Source: Bauldia sp963759235 (GTDB lineage Bacteria; Pseudomonadota; Alphaproteobacteria; Rhizobiales; Kaistiaceae). From it: a stretch of DNA of 64,000 nt. Under the pieces are notes generated by a model. The model worked only from the letters and a program-made list of their open reading frames with translations. It did no database searches and was not told the origin of the DNA. The stretch's first letter is position 1. Each line of letters starts with the position of its first letter. Position numbers and translations under genes: made by a program. Shown here in pieces: positions 41,809 through 50,337 of this stretch. Location of the stretch: contig CAVWYO010000001.1 of assembly GCA_963759235.1 (NCBI GenBank), positions 62,001-126,000 of the forward strand, written 5' to 3'.

Positions 41809-42552
41809 ATGTCCAGCATCGATAATCAGGTTCATGCCACCCCGTCGCGCAATCTGACCAGCGTCCTTACCAGCCGCCTCGCCGAGGAAATCGTCGCCGG
41901 CAATCTACCGCCGCGCACGCGTTTGCCGACCGAACACGCATTGATGGAGACCTACGGCGTCAGCCGCACGGTCGTGCGCGAGGCGATTGCCGCTTTGCGG
42001 GCCGAGGGGCTGGTCGAGACGCGGCAGGGATCGGGCGCCTTTGTCGCCGCCGACCCGCGCAAGCGGCCGTTCCGCATCGATCCCGAGGGGCTGAGCTCGA
42101 TCGGGCAGGTTCTCGACGTGATGGAGCTGAGGCTCTGTGTGGAAGTGGAGGCGGCAGGTCTCGCCGCCGAACGGCGCTCGAAATCCGATCTCGCCCGCAT
42201 GAAGCGCATCAACCGCGCCATGGCGAAGGCGATTCGCGAGGGCGATCCCGCCGTCGACCTCGACTTCGATCTGCACGTCGCCATCGGCGCCGCCACCGGC
42301 AATCCCTATTTCTCGTCGTTCCTCGACTTCATCGGTCGGATCATTATCCCGCGGCGGACCGTGCTGATCGATGAATACGACGGCGCCGAGCACGCTTCTT
42401 ATCTCGCCCGCATCGACAAGGACCATGAAGCCATCGTCGCAGCGATCGCCGCCGCCGACGTAGCTCTGGCACGACAGACAATGCGAGTTCATCTCAGCCA
42501 AGGGCGCGAACGCTACCGCCGCTTCGTCGGGGCCGAGCACCAACGACGTTGA
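41809..42552 (+). CDS. FadR/GntR family transcriptional regulator (FCD domain)
   Basis: 247 residues. The winged helix-turn-helix is in VLTSRLAEEIVAGNLPPRTRLPTEHAL and YGVSRTVVREAIAALRAEGLVETRQGSGAFV. The C-terminal FCD ligand domain (about 90-235) has the metal-binding pattern D-x4-H-x(n)-H (DLDFDLHVAIGAATGNP, DKDHEAIVAAI, TMRVHLSQG). FCD proteins bind uronate or organic-acid ligands. It is placed at the end of the dctPQM operon, and the palindrome at 38685-38701 is its probable target, controlling both udh and the TRAP genes. Start at ATG 41809. Confidence 0.92.
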   Translation: MSSIDNQVHATPSRNLTSVLTSRLAEEIVAGNLPPRTRLPTEHALMETYGVSRTVVREAIAALRAEGLVETRQGSGAFVAADPRKRPFRIDPEGLSSIGQVLDVMELRLCVEVEAAGLAAERRSKSDLARMKRINRAMAKAIREGDPAVDLDFDLHVAIGAATGNPYFSSFLDFIGRIIIPRRTVLIDEYDGAEHASYLARIDKDHEAIVAAIAAADVALARQTMRVHLSQGRERYRRFVGAEHQRR

Positions 42553-42592
42553 AGGCCGCAACCCCGGTTTGGTCCGGCCGGCTCGGCCTCGG

Positions 42593-43738
42593 CTATCGGG
42601 CAAGCCGTTTGGCGTCGGCCGCCGTCAGCGGCGCCGGCCTGTCAACGGTCGAGCGAAGCTTGACGAAGCGCCGTTCTGCCGCCGAGACGAGGGTCAATTC
42701 CATGATGTCGACCACGTGGGCGGCAAGCCGGCCCGAGCAACGGGGCTCGCGGCCCCGATTGGCGGCGTCGACGAGATCGGCAACACCCAGGATGCGGTAG
42801 TTCGATCGCTTAGGCGTGCCCGGCCGGCCCTCCCAGTTCTCGGCACCGAATGGCGCGGCCGCCGAATCGACCTCGGCGTAATCCTGGTCGTTCTTGGAAT
42901 AGGCGATTTTGCCGCCGAAGAAATTCGGATCGGGCACGATCATCGTGCCCTTGGTGCCGTAGAGCTCGATCGGATTGACGTGGCCGTGCTTCCAGACGTC
43001 CCAGCTGGCGGCGACGCTGACCTGGGCGCCGGAGCGGAATTCGAGGACCGCGTTGAAGGTGGTCGGGGTGGTGACCTTGATCCGCTTGCCGAGCATCGGG
43101 CCCTCGGCGGTGACGAGCCGCTCGAGGTATCCCTTCTTCGCCATCGCCGCGACCGTCCGGACCGGACCGAGCAGGTTGACCAGCGTCGTCAGGTAATACG
43201 GCCCGATGTCGAGCATCGGGCCGCCACCGGGCTTGAAGAAGAAGGTCGGGTTGGGATGCCAATGCTCCATCCCGTGGCTCATCACATGAGCCGTGCCGCC
43301 GACGACGTCGCCGATGGCGCCCTTGTCGATCAACTGCCGCGCCGACTGCCCACCCCCGCCGAGGAAGGTGTCCGGCGCTGCGCCGAGCTTCAATCCACGC
43401 TCGTCGGCCTCCTTCACCAGTTTGCTCGCCTGCTTGTAGGAGAGCGCCAGCGGCTTTTCCGAATAGGCGTGCTTGCCGGCGGTCAGTATCGCGTGACTGA
43501 CGTCATAGTGAACATTCGGCACGGTCAGGTTGATCACCGTGTCGATGGCATCGTCCTTGAGGAGCCCATCGACCGACATGGCTCTGACGCCGTACTGCCC
43601 GGCCTTCGCTCGCGCCGCCGCCAGGGCAATATCGGCGCAGGCGACGACTTCCAGCCCTTTGAACAGGGGCGCCAGCCTGAAATAGGTGTCGGAGATAACG
43701 CCGCATCCGATGATACCGATTGCCGCCCGTTTCGCCAT
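42593..43738 (-). CDS. Gfo/Idh/MocA family oxidoreductase
   Basis: NAD(P)-dependent sugar or inositol-type dehydrogenase of 381 residues. The Rossmann motif GIIGCGVISDTY is at the N-terminus, the hallmark EKPLALSYKQA (catalytic Lys) at about residue 95 and FFFKPGGGPMLDIGPYYLTTLVNLLGP with the conserved G-G-G-x-x-D-x-G in the C-terminal domain. It is the last gene of the sugar ABC operon, 2 bp after the isomerase stop, and is convergent with the GntR gene. It probably oxidises the imported sugar or an intermediate; the substrate is not predictable. Confidence 0.93.
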   Translation of the reverse strand: MAKRAAIGIIGCGVISDTYFRLAPLFKGLEVVACADIALAAARAKAGQYGVRAMSVDGLLKDDAIDTVINLTVPNVHYDVSHAILTAGKHAYSEKPLALSYKQASKLVKEADERGLKLGAAPDTFLGGGGQSARQLIDKGAIGDVVGGTAHVMSHGMEHWHPNPTFFFKPGGGPMLDIGPYYLTTLVNLLGPVRTVAAMAKKGYLERLVTAEGPMLGKRIKVTTPTTFNAVLEFRSGAQVSVAASWDVWKHGHVNPIELYGTKGTMIVPDPNFFGGKIAYSKNDQDYAEVDSAAAPFGAENWEGRPGTPKRSNYRILGVADLVDAANRGREPRCSGRLAAHVVDIMELTLVSAAERRFVKLRSTVDRPAPLTAADAKRLAR

Positions 43739-43740
43739 GC

Positions 43741-44508
43741 TCAGCCCTTGTTCTTACCGGTGAGGCCGGTGAGGAATTTGAAGGAGTTGGCGGCGAAGCC
43801 GCGCCAGTCCGACGGCGCGTCGTGCTCGAGCACGAGGAGATCGGTGCCGGCCAATTCGATCGACGGCCACAAGGCGCGCCAGTCGATCGTCCCGGCGCCG
43901 ACATCGGTCCAGCCGTCGTCCTTGGTAACCCCCTCAGGCGCGACATCCTTGATGTGAAAAGCAGCGACCTTGCCGGGAAACTTGCCGAGTTCCGCCCTGA
44001 TGTCGCAATGGGCGCGAACGATCCAGCCGAGATCCGGTTCCCAGAGCACGCCGCCGTCAGCGAGCAGATGTTCGATCGGCCGTGATCCATCGGGGAGGGT
44101 CACGTATTCGAAGTTGTGATTGTGCCAGGCGAGTTTGAGGTCGCTCTCGCCAAGGGCCGCCGCGTGTTCCGCCAGCTTGGCGCCCAACGCCTTCCAGCCG
44201 TCAACGCCTTGGCTCCGCTGATCTTGCGGGATTGCCGGCACGACGACCGTTTCAAGGCCGAGGATTTTCGCCGTGTCGACGACGGCGGCGCGGTCCGCAT
44301 CGAGGTCGGCCAGCCCGATATGCGCTGTCGGGCACGCCAGCCCGAACCGGTCGAGCTTCCTGCGGAACCCCGCAGGATCGCTGCCGTAAGCGCCGCGATA
44401 AGGCTCCACCGCGTCGAAGCCAATGGCGGCGAGCGCCTCGAGATGAGTCTCGACGGGCGGGAAATTGCGCGCACTATAGAGCTGGAAGGAAATTCGATAA
44501 TCCGCCAT
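43741..44508 (-). CDS. Sugar phosphate isomerase/epimerase (AP endonuclease 2-like TIM barrel)
   Basis: 255 residues with the xylose-isomerase-like fold: ISFQLYSARNFPP at the start, EALAAIGFDAVEPY, the metal-ligand region LAWHNHNFEY and the late FHIKDVAP and DVGAGTIDW. These supply the expected His, Glu and Asp metal ligands. Typical partners are Gfo/Idh oxidoreductases, as here, in sugar or inositol catabolism. ATG 44508. It lies in the operon between the ABC ATPase (28 bp away) and the oxidoreductase. Confidence 0.92.
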   Translation of the reverse strand: MADYRISFQLYSARNFPPVETHLEALAAIGFDAVEPYRGAYGSDPAGFRRKLDRFGLACPTAHIGLADLDADRAAVVDTAKILGLETVVVPAIPQDQRSQGVDGWKALGAKLAEHAAALGESDLKLAWHNHNFEYVTLPDGSRPIEHLLADGGVLWEPDLGWIVRAHCDIRAELGKFPGKVAAFHIKDVAPEGVTKDDGWTDVGAGTIDWRALWPSIELAGTDLLVLEHDAPSDWRGFAANSFKFLTGLTGKNKG

Positions 44509-44536
44509 CCTGGGTCCGATCTATCTTGGGAAGAGC

Positions 44537-45622
44537 TTAGAGCCGAGCACCGGTCTCGGCGTCGAAAACCGAGGCAAGGCTCGGCTGGAAATACACCTCG
44601 ACCTTTTCACCGATCCGATGGGTATCGTCCGGACCGACGCGAATCGAAACCGATTCGCTGCCGATCGAGCCCCACAGGAGACTATCCGCCCCCATTGGCT
44701 CGACCAGCGTCAGTGCCAAGGGCAACGCGGTCGCATCTGGCAGTTGCGAATCGATGTGAATCTGTTCCGGCCGGATGCCGAGGTTGACCTTGCGGCCGCG
44801 TACCGGCGCCTTGCTGAACGGGTATCCCGTCAGGTTGATGTTCACCCCGTCGGCGCAGTGAAGCGCAGGGTCGCTGTTGACCGCCAACTCGCCGCTGATG
44901 AAGTTCATCGCCGGCGAGCCGACGAAGCTCGCGACGAATTGGTTGACCGGGCGCTGGTAGATCTCCTTGGGCGTAGCGAGCTGCTGGATGACGCCCTGGT
45001 GCATGACGGCCACCCGGTCGGCGAGCGTCAGCGCCTCGATCTGGTCGTGCGTGACGTAGATCATCGTCGAACCGAGCTTCATGTGCAGCTTCTTCAGCTC
45101 GACCCGCAGCTCGGTCCTCAGCTTGGCGTCGAGATTCGATAGAGGCTCGTCGAACAGGAAGACGTCCGCTTCGCGCACCAGCGCCCGTCCGATCGCCACG
45201 CGCTGACGCTGGCCGCCCGACAACTCCGACGGCCGCCGTTTCAACAACGACTCGATTTGCAGAAGCTCGGCCGTCCGGGCGACTCGGCGGTCGATTTCGG
45301 GCTTCGGCACCCGCGCCACCCGCAGACCGAAGGTGAGGTTTCCCTCCGCCGTCATCCGCGGGTAGAGGGCATAGGACTGGAACACCATGCCGATGCCACG
45401 ATCCTTCGGCTCCTCCCAGGTGACGTTCTTGCCGCCGATCCACACCTGGCCGGCGTTGATGTCGAGCAAGCCGGCTACGGCGTTGAGCAGGGTCGACTTA
45501 CCGCAGCCGGACGGACCGAGGAGCACGACGAACTCGCCTTGCTCGACATCCAGGTCGAGGTCGCGCAGGACCTTGAGGCTGCCGAACGAAACGCCGAGCT
45601 TCTTGATGGAAACGCTTGCCAT
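44537..45622 (-). CDS. Carbohydrate ABC transporter ATP-binding protein, UgpC/MalK type
   Basis: 361-residue ATPase. The nucleotide-binding domain has Walker A GPSGCGKST (about residue 37), the Q-loop in GMVFQSYALYP, signature LSGGQRQRVAIGRALV and Walker B VFLFDEPLSNLD. A C-terminal TOBE/OB regulatory domain follows from about 235 (INLTGYPF, LGIRPEQIHI). It energises the two permeases encoded immediately upstream (3-bp gap). MalK-type C-terminal domains can bind regulators, but no such partner is seen. Confidence 0.95.
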   Translation of the reverse strand: MASVSIKKLGVSFGSLKVLRDLDLDVEQGEFVVLLGPSGCGKSTLLNAVAGLLDINAGQVWIGGKNVTWEEPKDRGIGMVFQSYALYPRMTAEGNLTFGLRVARVPKPEIDRRVARTAELLQIESLLKRRPSELSGGQRQRVAIGRALVREADVFLFDEPLSNLDAKLRTELRVELKKLHMKLGSTMIYVTHDQIEALTLADRVAVMHQGVIQQLATPKEIYQRPVNQFVASFVGSPAMNFISGELAVNSDPALHCADGVNINLTGYPFSKAPVRGRKVNLGIRPEQIHIDSQLPDATALPLALTLVEPMGADSLLWGSIGSESVSIRVGPDDTHRIGEKVEVYFQPSLASVFDAETGARL

Positions 45623-45625
45623 CGC

Positions 45626-46555
45626 CTATCCCTTGACGGCCCCTGCCGCGATGCCGCGAACGAACCATCGTCCCGAGATGAAGTAGACGACGAGCGGTAC
45701 GGCCGCCGTCACGATCGTCGCGGCCATGTTGACATTGTACTCCCTTACGCCGGTCGTGGTGTTGACGATGTTGTTGAGCTGAACGGTCATCGGCCAGTTC
45801 GAGCGCCCGGCGAACACGACCCCGAAGAGAAAGTCGTTCCAGATGCCGGTCACCTGCAGGATGACGGCGACCGTCGTGATCGGCACCGACATCGGAACCA
45901 TGATTCTGAAGAACACCCCCCAGAAGCCGGCGCCATCGACACGTGCGGCCTTGAACAATTCGATCGGCACCGCCGCGTAGTAGTTGCGGAACAACAGCGT
46001 CAGGATCGGCATGCCGAAAATGGTGTGGACGATGATGATCGCGGCCAGCGTCGAAAAGATGCCGGCCGTCCTCGCCGCGATAATCAACGGGTAGATGACG
46101 ACCTGGTACGGAACGAAGGCGCCGAACACAAGCAGGCCGAAGAAGATGCCGGCGCCTCTGTAGCGCCAGAACGACAGCGCGTAGCCGTTGATCGAGGCGA
46201 TGACGATCGAGATGACGACACTGGGGACGGTGATCTTCACCGAGTTCAGGAAGCCGGGATGGAGGCCGAAGCAATCGCGGCCGGTGCAGGCGTGCAGCCA
46301 TGCGTCGATCCAAGGCTGCAACGTCCAGGTCTGCGGGAGGTTGAAGAGGTGGCCGAGGCGGATCTCCGGCATCGTCTTCAATGACGTCACCACCATCACG
46401 TAGAGCGGGATCATGAAGAAGGCGGCGGAGATGATCAGGAACCCATAGATGCCGAGACGCGCCGGCGAGAAGCGCCGCGGCTTCACCCCGCTCGGCTCAG
46501 CGCCCCACCGCGCTACCGCCGCCGCATCGGTCAGGGTCGCGTCGCCCGTAGTCAT
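45626..46555 (-). CDS. Carbohydrate ABC transporter permease, MalG/GtsC type
   Basis: Inner-membrane permease of 309 residues with six helices and the cytosolic EAA loop IELFKAARVDGAGFWGVFFRIMVPM. The segment ACTGRDCFGLHPGFLNSVKI resembles the GtsC glucose/mannose permeases of proteobacteria. The start at ATG 46555 overlaps the preceding permease stop (ATGA); a longer upstream frame is only a shadow of that gene. Works as a heterodimer with the 46552-47451 product. Confidence 0.94.
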   Translation of the reverse strand: MTTGDATLTDAAAVARWGAEPSGVKPRRFSPARLGIYGFLIISAAFFMIPLYVMVVTSLKTMPEIRLGHLFNLPQTWTLQPWIDAWLHACTGRDCFGLHPGFLNSVKITVPSVVISIVIASINGYALSFWRYRGAGIFFGLLVFGAFVPYQVVIYPLIIAARTAGIFSTLAAIIIVHTIFGMPILTLLFRNYYAAVPIELFKAARVDGAGFWGVFFRIMVPMSVPITTVAVILQVTGIWNDFLFGVVFAGRSNWPMTVQLNNIVNTTTGVREYNVNMAATIVTAAVPLVVYFISGRWFVRGIAAGAVKG

Positions 46556-47451
46556 GCTGCCGCTCTCGCGCGGCGATTTCGCCGCCACATGGCCAAGCCT
46601 CCGATCGCCAGGACGACCAGGATCGGCAGCAGCATCATCATTGCCGCGGCCATGCCCTGACCGACGTTCTGGCTGCTCGTGATCATCTGGATGACGTAGA
46701 CGGCCGGCATGCTTGTCGAGATTCCGGGGCCGCCGCCGGTCATGGCGATGATCAGGTCGTAGACGCGCACCACGCCGACGCACTGCAGGACGAAGGCGGT
46801 CGCCAGGGCGCCGCGGATCATCGGCAGCGCGATGAACAGATAGGCGCGCCAGGTCGGAATGCCGTCGACTTTCGCCGCCTTCCAGATCTCCGCGTCGACG
46901 CCGCGAAGGCCGGCAAGCAGGATCGCCATCGTCACCCCCGAGCCCTGCCAGATGCCCGCGAGCACCAGGCCGTAGATCGCGGTGTCGGGGTCGACCAGCG
47001 GCGAGAAATGAAAGCTCGTCCACCCCAGACGGTGGATGGTCTGTTCGATGCCGAGATTGGGGTCGAGCATCCACTGCCAGATGAGGCCGGTGACGATCAG
47101 CGACATCGCGAAGGGATAGAGAAAGATCGAGCGGAAAAGGTCTTCCTGCCGGATGCGCTGGTCCATGAAGACCGCGAGCAGATAGCCGAACACCAGGTTG
47201 AAGGCGATCAACAGCCCGCCGAAAATCCAGATGTTGTGGACCGCGATGAGCCAGCGATCGCTCGCCCACAGCCGCCGGTATTGATCGAATCCGACCAACG
47301 TGTTGCTGGGAAAGAGCTTCGAATTGGTGAACGACCAGTAGAAGGTGAAGGCGATGCCGATGACGTAGACGCCGACCGCCACCCCGATCATCGGCAGCGT
47401 GCCGATCACCGCCTGCACTTTGAACCGCCGCCGCCTTCGCGCTTCTGCCAT
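46552..47451 (-). CDS. Carbohydrate ABC transporter permease, MalF/GtsB type
   Basis: Permease of 299 residues with six helices. The N-terminus has a basic cluster (EARRRRRFKVQ) and a first helix (LPMIGVAVGVYVIGIAFTFY). The EAA loop is AEIWKAAKVDGIPTWRAYLFIALPM, and PFAMSLIVTGLIWQWMLDPNLGI and GIWQGSGVTMAILLAGL are family-typical. ATG 47451. It follows the binding-protein gene after a 194-bp gap with a terminator-like hairpin, which probably lowers permease expression. Confidence 0.95.
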   Translation of the reverse strand: MAEARRRRRFKVQAVIGTLPMIGVAVGVYVIGIAFTFYWSFTNSKLFPSNTLVGFDQYRRLWASDRWLIAVHNIWIFGGLLIAFNLVFGYLLAVFMDQRIRQEDLFRSIFLYPFAMSLIVTGLIWQWMLDPNLGIEQTIHRLGWTSFHFSPLVDPDTAIYGLVLAGIWQGSGVTMAILLAGLRGVDAEIWKAAKVDGIPTWRAYLFIALPMIRGALATAFVLQCVGVVRVYDLIIAMTGGGPGISTSMPAVYVIQMITSSQNVGQGMAAAMMMLLPILVVLAIGGLAMWRRNRRARAAA

Positions 47452-47605
47452 CGCTCAGCCGTCCTGCTCGAAGCTCGGGCGCCTTGCTTCGAGGCCCTCG
47501 GGCCCGCGTTCTTCAAAACGCAGTGCCCAACGCGATCGGTCCACGAATAGCGGCGTCAGCTGGAAGGTCAACCGGCGCCCCCGATCCCCCGATGCAGAAA
47601 GGGAA

Positions 47606-47631
47606 AGGCGCCGCCCGACTGGGCGGCGCCT
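47606..47631 (-). terminator. Attenuating terminator between the binding-protein and permease genes
   Basis: A perfect 11-bp GC-rich stem (47606-47616 and 47621-47631) with a GACT loop, followed on the minus strand by TTTCCCTTTC, 15 bp past the binding-protein stop. Partial termination here would give more binding protein than membrane subunits. Confidence 0.7.
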
Positions 47632-47645
47632 CGACCCGGTGTCGC

Positions 47646-48908
47646 CTAGGTCGAGTTCTTCAGAATCTCGACCCACTTGGCCTGGGCGTCTTCCGCAGTC
47701 ATCGAGTCATCCGACCAATACTGCGTGACGAGCGCGTTCAACTCGTTCGTGGTGTCTTCCGTGGTGAACCGCTGGACGCCGGTCGCGATCTCGTCCGGAT
47801 GCTCGACGGCCTTCAGCGCCTTCTGCATGCAGGGGTCGGCGGTCGCCATGTCGACGTCGCCGCGGACCGGCATGGAGCCCTTCGCATTGTTGAAGGCGAC
47901 CTGGACCGCCGGGCTGATCAAGAGCGCCGCGAGACGCTTCTGGGCGGCTTCCACGTCGGGATCGCTCTGCTTCGGGAACACGATCACGTCGCCGTCGGTG
48001 CTGACGATCGGCTTGTCTTCGTTGAGGCCGATCATGCAACCGAAGTCCTTGACCCCGGTCATGCCAGCGGCCGAGAACTCGCCGCGAGCCCAGTCGCCCA
48101 TGATCTGCAGGCCGGCCTTGTTGGTGATCACGAGGTTGGTGGTGTCGTTCCAGTTGCGGTTGGCATAGCCGTCGTCGGTGTATTGCTTGAGGGACTTCAG
48201 CTCGGTCAGCGCCTTCAGCATGTCCGGCCCGCCGGCGATCGTCAGATCCTTGTCGCGATACATCTGATCGCGGGCCTGGATGCCCAGGCTTGCGAGAAGG
48301 ATCTGATCGAAGGCGCCCTTGATCTGCCAGCCATTGCCGTCGCCGCCGATGGCGAGCGGGATGATTCCGGCCGCCTGCAGCTTGGGCGCGTCGGCCACGA
48401 ACTCGTCGAAGTTCTTCGGGTTGGGCAGGCCGGCCTTGGAGAACGCCTCATACGAATACCAGCCCCAGGGCCACGAATGGATGTTCACCGGCACGCAGTA
48501 CCAGTGACCGTCGACCAGGCAGGCGCTCTGAATGCGTTGCGGGCGGATCACCTCGGCCCACTTGCCGGCCTCGGCAACGTCGTCGAGGACCAAGAGCTGA
48601 TCATTCTTGATCAGTTCCTCGTACTCGCGGCCCGGATTGAACTGCGCAGCGCCAGGCGGATCGCCGCCGAGAATACGCTGCATGATCGTCGAGCGCGCCG
48701 TCTCGCCGAGCGCGATGGCGCTGTCGATCCAGTGATCGCCCTGCCCGTCATTGTCGAAGGCCTTGGCAAACTCGGACACGGCAGCCGACTCGCCCTTTGA
48801 CGTCCACCAATGAATGACTTCGAGATCGGTGGCCGAGGCGAACGATGGTGCCATGAGCGCCGCGGCCAAGGCGGTCGCTCCAAGCAGTTTCTTCGTGGAA
48901 TGCTGCAT
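47646..48908 (-). CDS. Extracellular sugar-binding protein, SBP family 1 (GtsA-like)
   Basis: 420 residues. A signal peptide (MQHSTKKLLGATALAAALMAPSFASA) is followed by TDLEVIHWWTSKGESAAVSEFAKAF, GGDPPGAAQFNPGREYEELI, YCVPVNIHSWPWGWYSYEAF and AGLQIMGDWARGEF, which resemble glucose/mannose-type binding proteins. Four Cys residues may form two disulfides. ATG 48908 has the strong Shine-Dalgarno GGGAGGAAAG. First gene of a six-gene operon (binding protein, two permeases, ATPase, isomerase, oxidoreductase), divergent from a LacI-type regulator. The true ligand may be another sugar. Confidence 0.94.
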   Translation of the reverse strand: MQHSTKKLLGATALAAALMAPSFASATDLEVIHWWTSKGESAAVSEFAKAFDNDGQGDHWIDSAIALGETARSTIMQRILGGDPPGAAQFNPGREYEELIKNDQLLVLDDVAEAGKWAEVIRPQRIQSACLVDGHWYCVPVNIHSWPWGWYSYEAFSKAGLPNPKNFDEFVADAPKLQAAGIIPLAIGGDGNGWQIKGAFDQILLASLGIQARDQMYRDKDLTIAGGPDMLKALTELKSLKQYTDDGYANRNWNDTTNLVITNKAGLQIMGDWARGEFSAAGMTGVKDFGCMIGLNEDKPIVSTDGDVIVFPKQSDPDVEAAQKRLAALLISPAVQVAFNNAKGSMPVRGDVDMATADPCMQKALKAVEHPDEIATGVQRFTTEDTTNELNALVTQYWSDDSMTAEDAQAKWVEILKNST

Positions 48909-48997
48909 TACTTTCCTCCCTATCGAGGGCGCAGGTTGCGCCGGCGAATGCCGATGTCCGGGGCCCGATCGAGTGATCGGTCTTTCCCGTCATCTTT

Positions 48998-49011
48998 TGT
49001 AATCGTTTACA
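48998..49011. promoter_or_regulatory. LacI-family operator 1
   Basis: TGTAATCGTTTACA, a near-perfect palindrome around the central CG that is diagnostic of LacI-family sites. It lies about 90 bp upstream of the binding-protein ATG. Confidence 0.7.
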
Positions 49012-49079
49012 TCGACTTTATGAGAAGGGCGGGACTTGTCAACTCCCTTCGGGTCTTTTCCTATCCCACTCAGTTTCGA

Positions 49080-49093
49080 TGAAAACGTTTACA
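49080..49093. promoter_or_regulatory. LacI-family operator 2
   Basis: TGAAAACGTTTACA, sharing AACGTTT and the TTACA half-site with operator 1. Centres are 82 bp apart, which would permit DNA looping. Confidence 0.6.
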
Positions 49094-49118
49094 TAAATCT
49101 TAGCCGGTTGAGACACGA

Positions 49119-49132
49119 TGTCAACGTTTCTC
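49119..49132. promoter_or_regulatory. LacI-family operator 3 (degenerate)
   Basis: TGTCAACGTTTCTC keeps the central AACGTTT but has a poor right half. Possibly a weak autoregulatory site close to the lacI start. Confidence 0.4.
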
Positions 49133-49143
49133 GCGGTGAGAAT

Positions 49144-49159
49144 GATGTAACATTACATC
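49144..49159. promoter_or_regulatory. Perfect palindrome upstream of the LacI gene
   Basis: GATGTAACATTACATC, with 7-bp arms and a CA centre, 45 bp before the lacI ATG. The half-site TGTAA is shared with operator 1, but the centre is CA rather than CG, so it may bind a different protein. Confidence 0.5.
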
Positions 49160-49203
49160 GCTCGGCAAACTTGTCGTCGCGGGAAGGAAACATCGGCAGC
49201 GCC

Positions 49204-50322
49204 ATGGATCGACCGATCGGTAGCCGCGGAAGGACGCGCCGTGCCGTCACCATCCTCGACGTCGCGCGCCGCGCGGGCGTTTCGACCGCTACGGTCAGCC
49301 GCGCGATCACCGATCCCGAACGCGTCGCCGAGCAGACCCGCACGCGGGTTGTCGCCGCGATCACCGAGACCGGCTATACGCCGAACGCAACCGCGCGGAA
49401 CCTCAGGGCGCGTTCCACCAAGATCGTCCTTTGCCTCCTGCCTGGCCTCGGCAACTCCTTCTGGAACGTGATCATCAACGCCGTCGAGGAGGTGCTCACC
49501 GAAGCCGGATACGGCGTGTTGTTCGGCGACACGCGCAACGATCCTGTCAGGGAAGCGCACTATGATCGCATCGTCAGGGCCGGTCAGGTCGACGGCGTGT
49601 TGCTCTTCAATGGGCGGCTGCCGGGCGAGGGCTTCGCCAAGCTTGATCGCGACGTGCCGATCATGCTCATCTCGAATGACATTCCGGGGAGCGGCCTTCC
49701 TATCTTCGAGATCGCCAACCGCGACGCCGCGCGGATGATGACCGAATATCTGATCAGCATCGGCCACCGGCGGATCGCGCATATCACCGGCCCCGAGAAC
49801 AACGTCGAAACCGGCGAGCGGACCTGTGGCTACCGCGACGCCCTGGCCGACGCGGGTCTCCCGGTCGACGATGATCTGATCTGGCCCGGCAAGTTCAACT
49901 TCGTCGCCGGCGCCAAGGCGGCACAGCGCTTCCTCACCATGCCGGGAGATCGGCCAACTGCCGTCTTCGCGGCCAGCGATGAAATGGCAATCGGCTTCAT
50001 CAAGACGGTAAGCGACGCGGGAATACGGGTTCCGGCCGATGTGTCGGTGGCCGGCTTCGACGGCATCGACTACTCGGCAATCTACGATCCGGCCCTGACC
50101 ACCGTCATTCAACCGCGGGCGGAGATGGGACGGCTGGCTGGCGAGAACCTGGTCAAGCGGATGGCGGGGGCACCGGTCGAATCGCGGCGGGTCCGCCTTC
50201 CCTGCTCGCTGGTGATCCGCGAAAGCGTTTCCCCGCTTGACGCGGCTCTAGGAACGGTACACCGACATGTCGGCGGGAATAGAGCTACCTCTGCCGCCCG
50301 CAATAGGACGGTGCCGCGGTAA
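49204..50322 (+). CDS. LacI family transcriptional regulator
   Basis: 372 residues. The DNA-binding domain (about 14-65) has VTILDVARRAGVSTATVSRAI, with the recognition helix, and the hinge helix NATARNLRA. A periplasmic-binding-protein-like effector domain follows (IVLCLLPGLGNSFWNVIIN, VDGVLLFNGR, TAVFAASDEMAIGFIKT, VAGFDGIDYS). ATG 49204 is chosen because the HTH begins at the usual distance from it. It is divergent from the sugar ABC operon and four operator-like motifs lie between. The effector is probably the transported sugar. The C-terminal 25 residues or so extend beyond the usual end. Confidence 0.93.
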   Translation: MDRPIGSRGRTRRAVTILDVARRAGVSTATVSRAITDPERVAEQTRTRVVAAITETGYTPNATARNLRARSTKIVLCLLPGLGNSFWNVIINAVEEVLTEAGYGVLFGDTRNDPVREAHYDRIVRAGQVDGVLLFNGRLPGEGFAKLDRDVPIMLISNDIPGSGLPIFEIANRDAARMMTEYLISIGHRRIAHITGPENNVETGERTCGYRDALADAGLPVDDDLIWPGKFNFVAGAKAAQRFLTMPGDRPTAVFAASDEMAIGFIKTVSDAGIRVPADVSVAGFDGIDYSAIYDPALTTVIQPRAEMGRLAGENLVKRMAGAPVESRRVRLPCSLVIRESVSPLDAALGTVHRHVGGNRATSAARNRTVPR

Positions 50323-50337
50323 CCCGGGTGATGATTC

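Larger units (their letters stand above)
48909..49203. other. Divergent control region between the sugar ABC operon and its LacI regulator
   Basis: 295 bp, lower in GC than the genes around it, with four LacI-like motifs (48998, 49080, 49119, 49144) and no gene. Both promoters must lie here; I could not fix their -35/-10 boxes. Confidence 0.7.

Noticed and set aside
45626..47269. 547-codon minus-strand frame that looks like one long permease
   Set aside because: The first 240 codons are an out-of-frame shadow of the MalF-type permease; the real MalG-type gene starts at ATG 46555 with an ATGA overlap.
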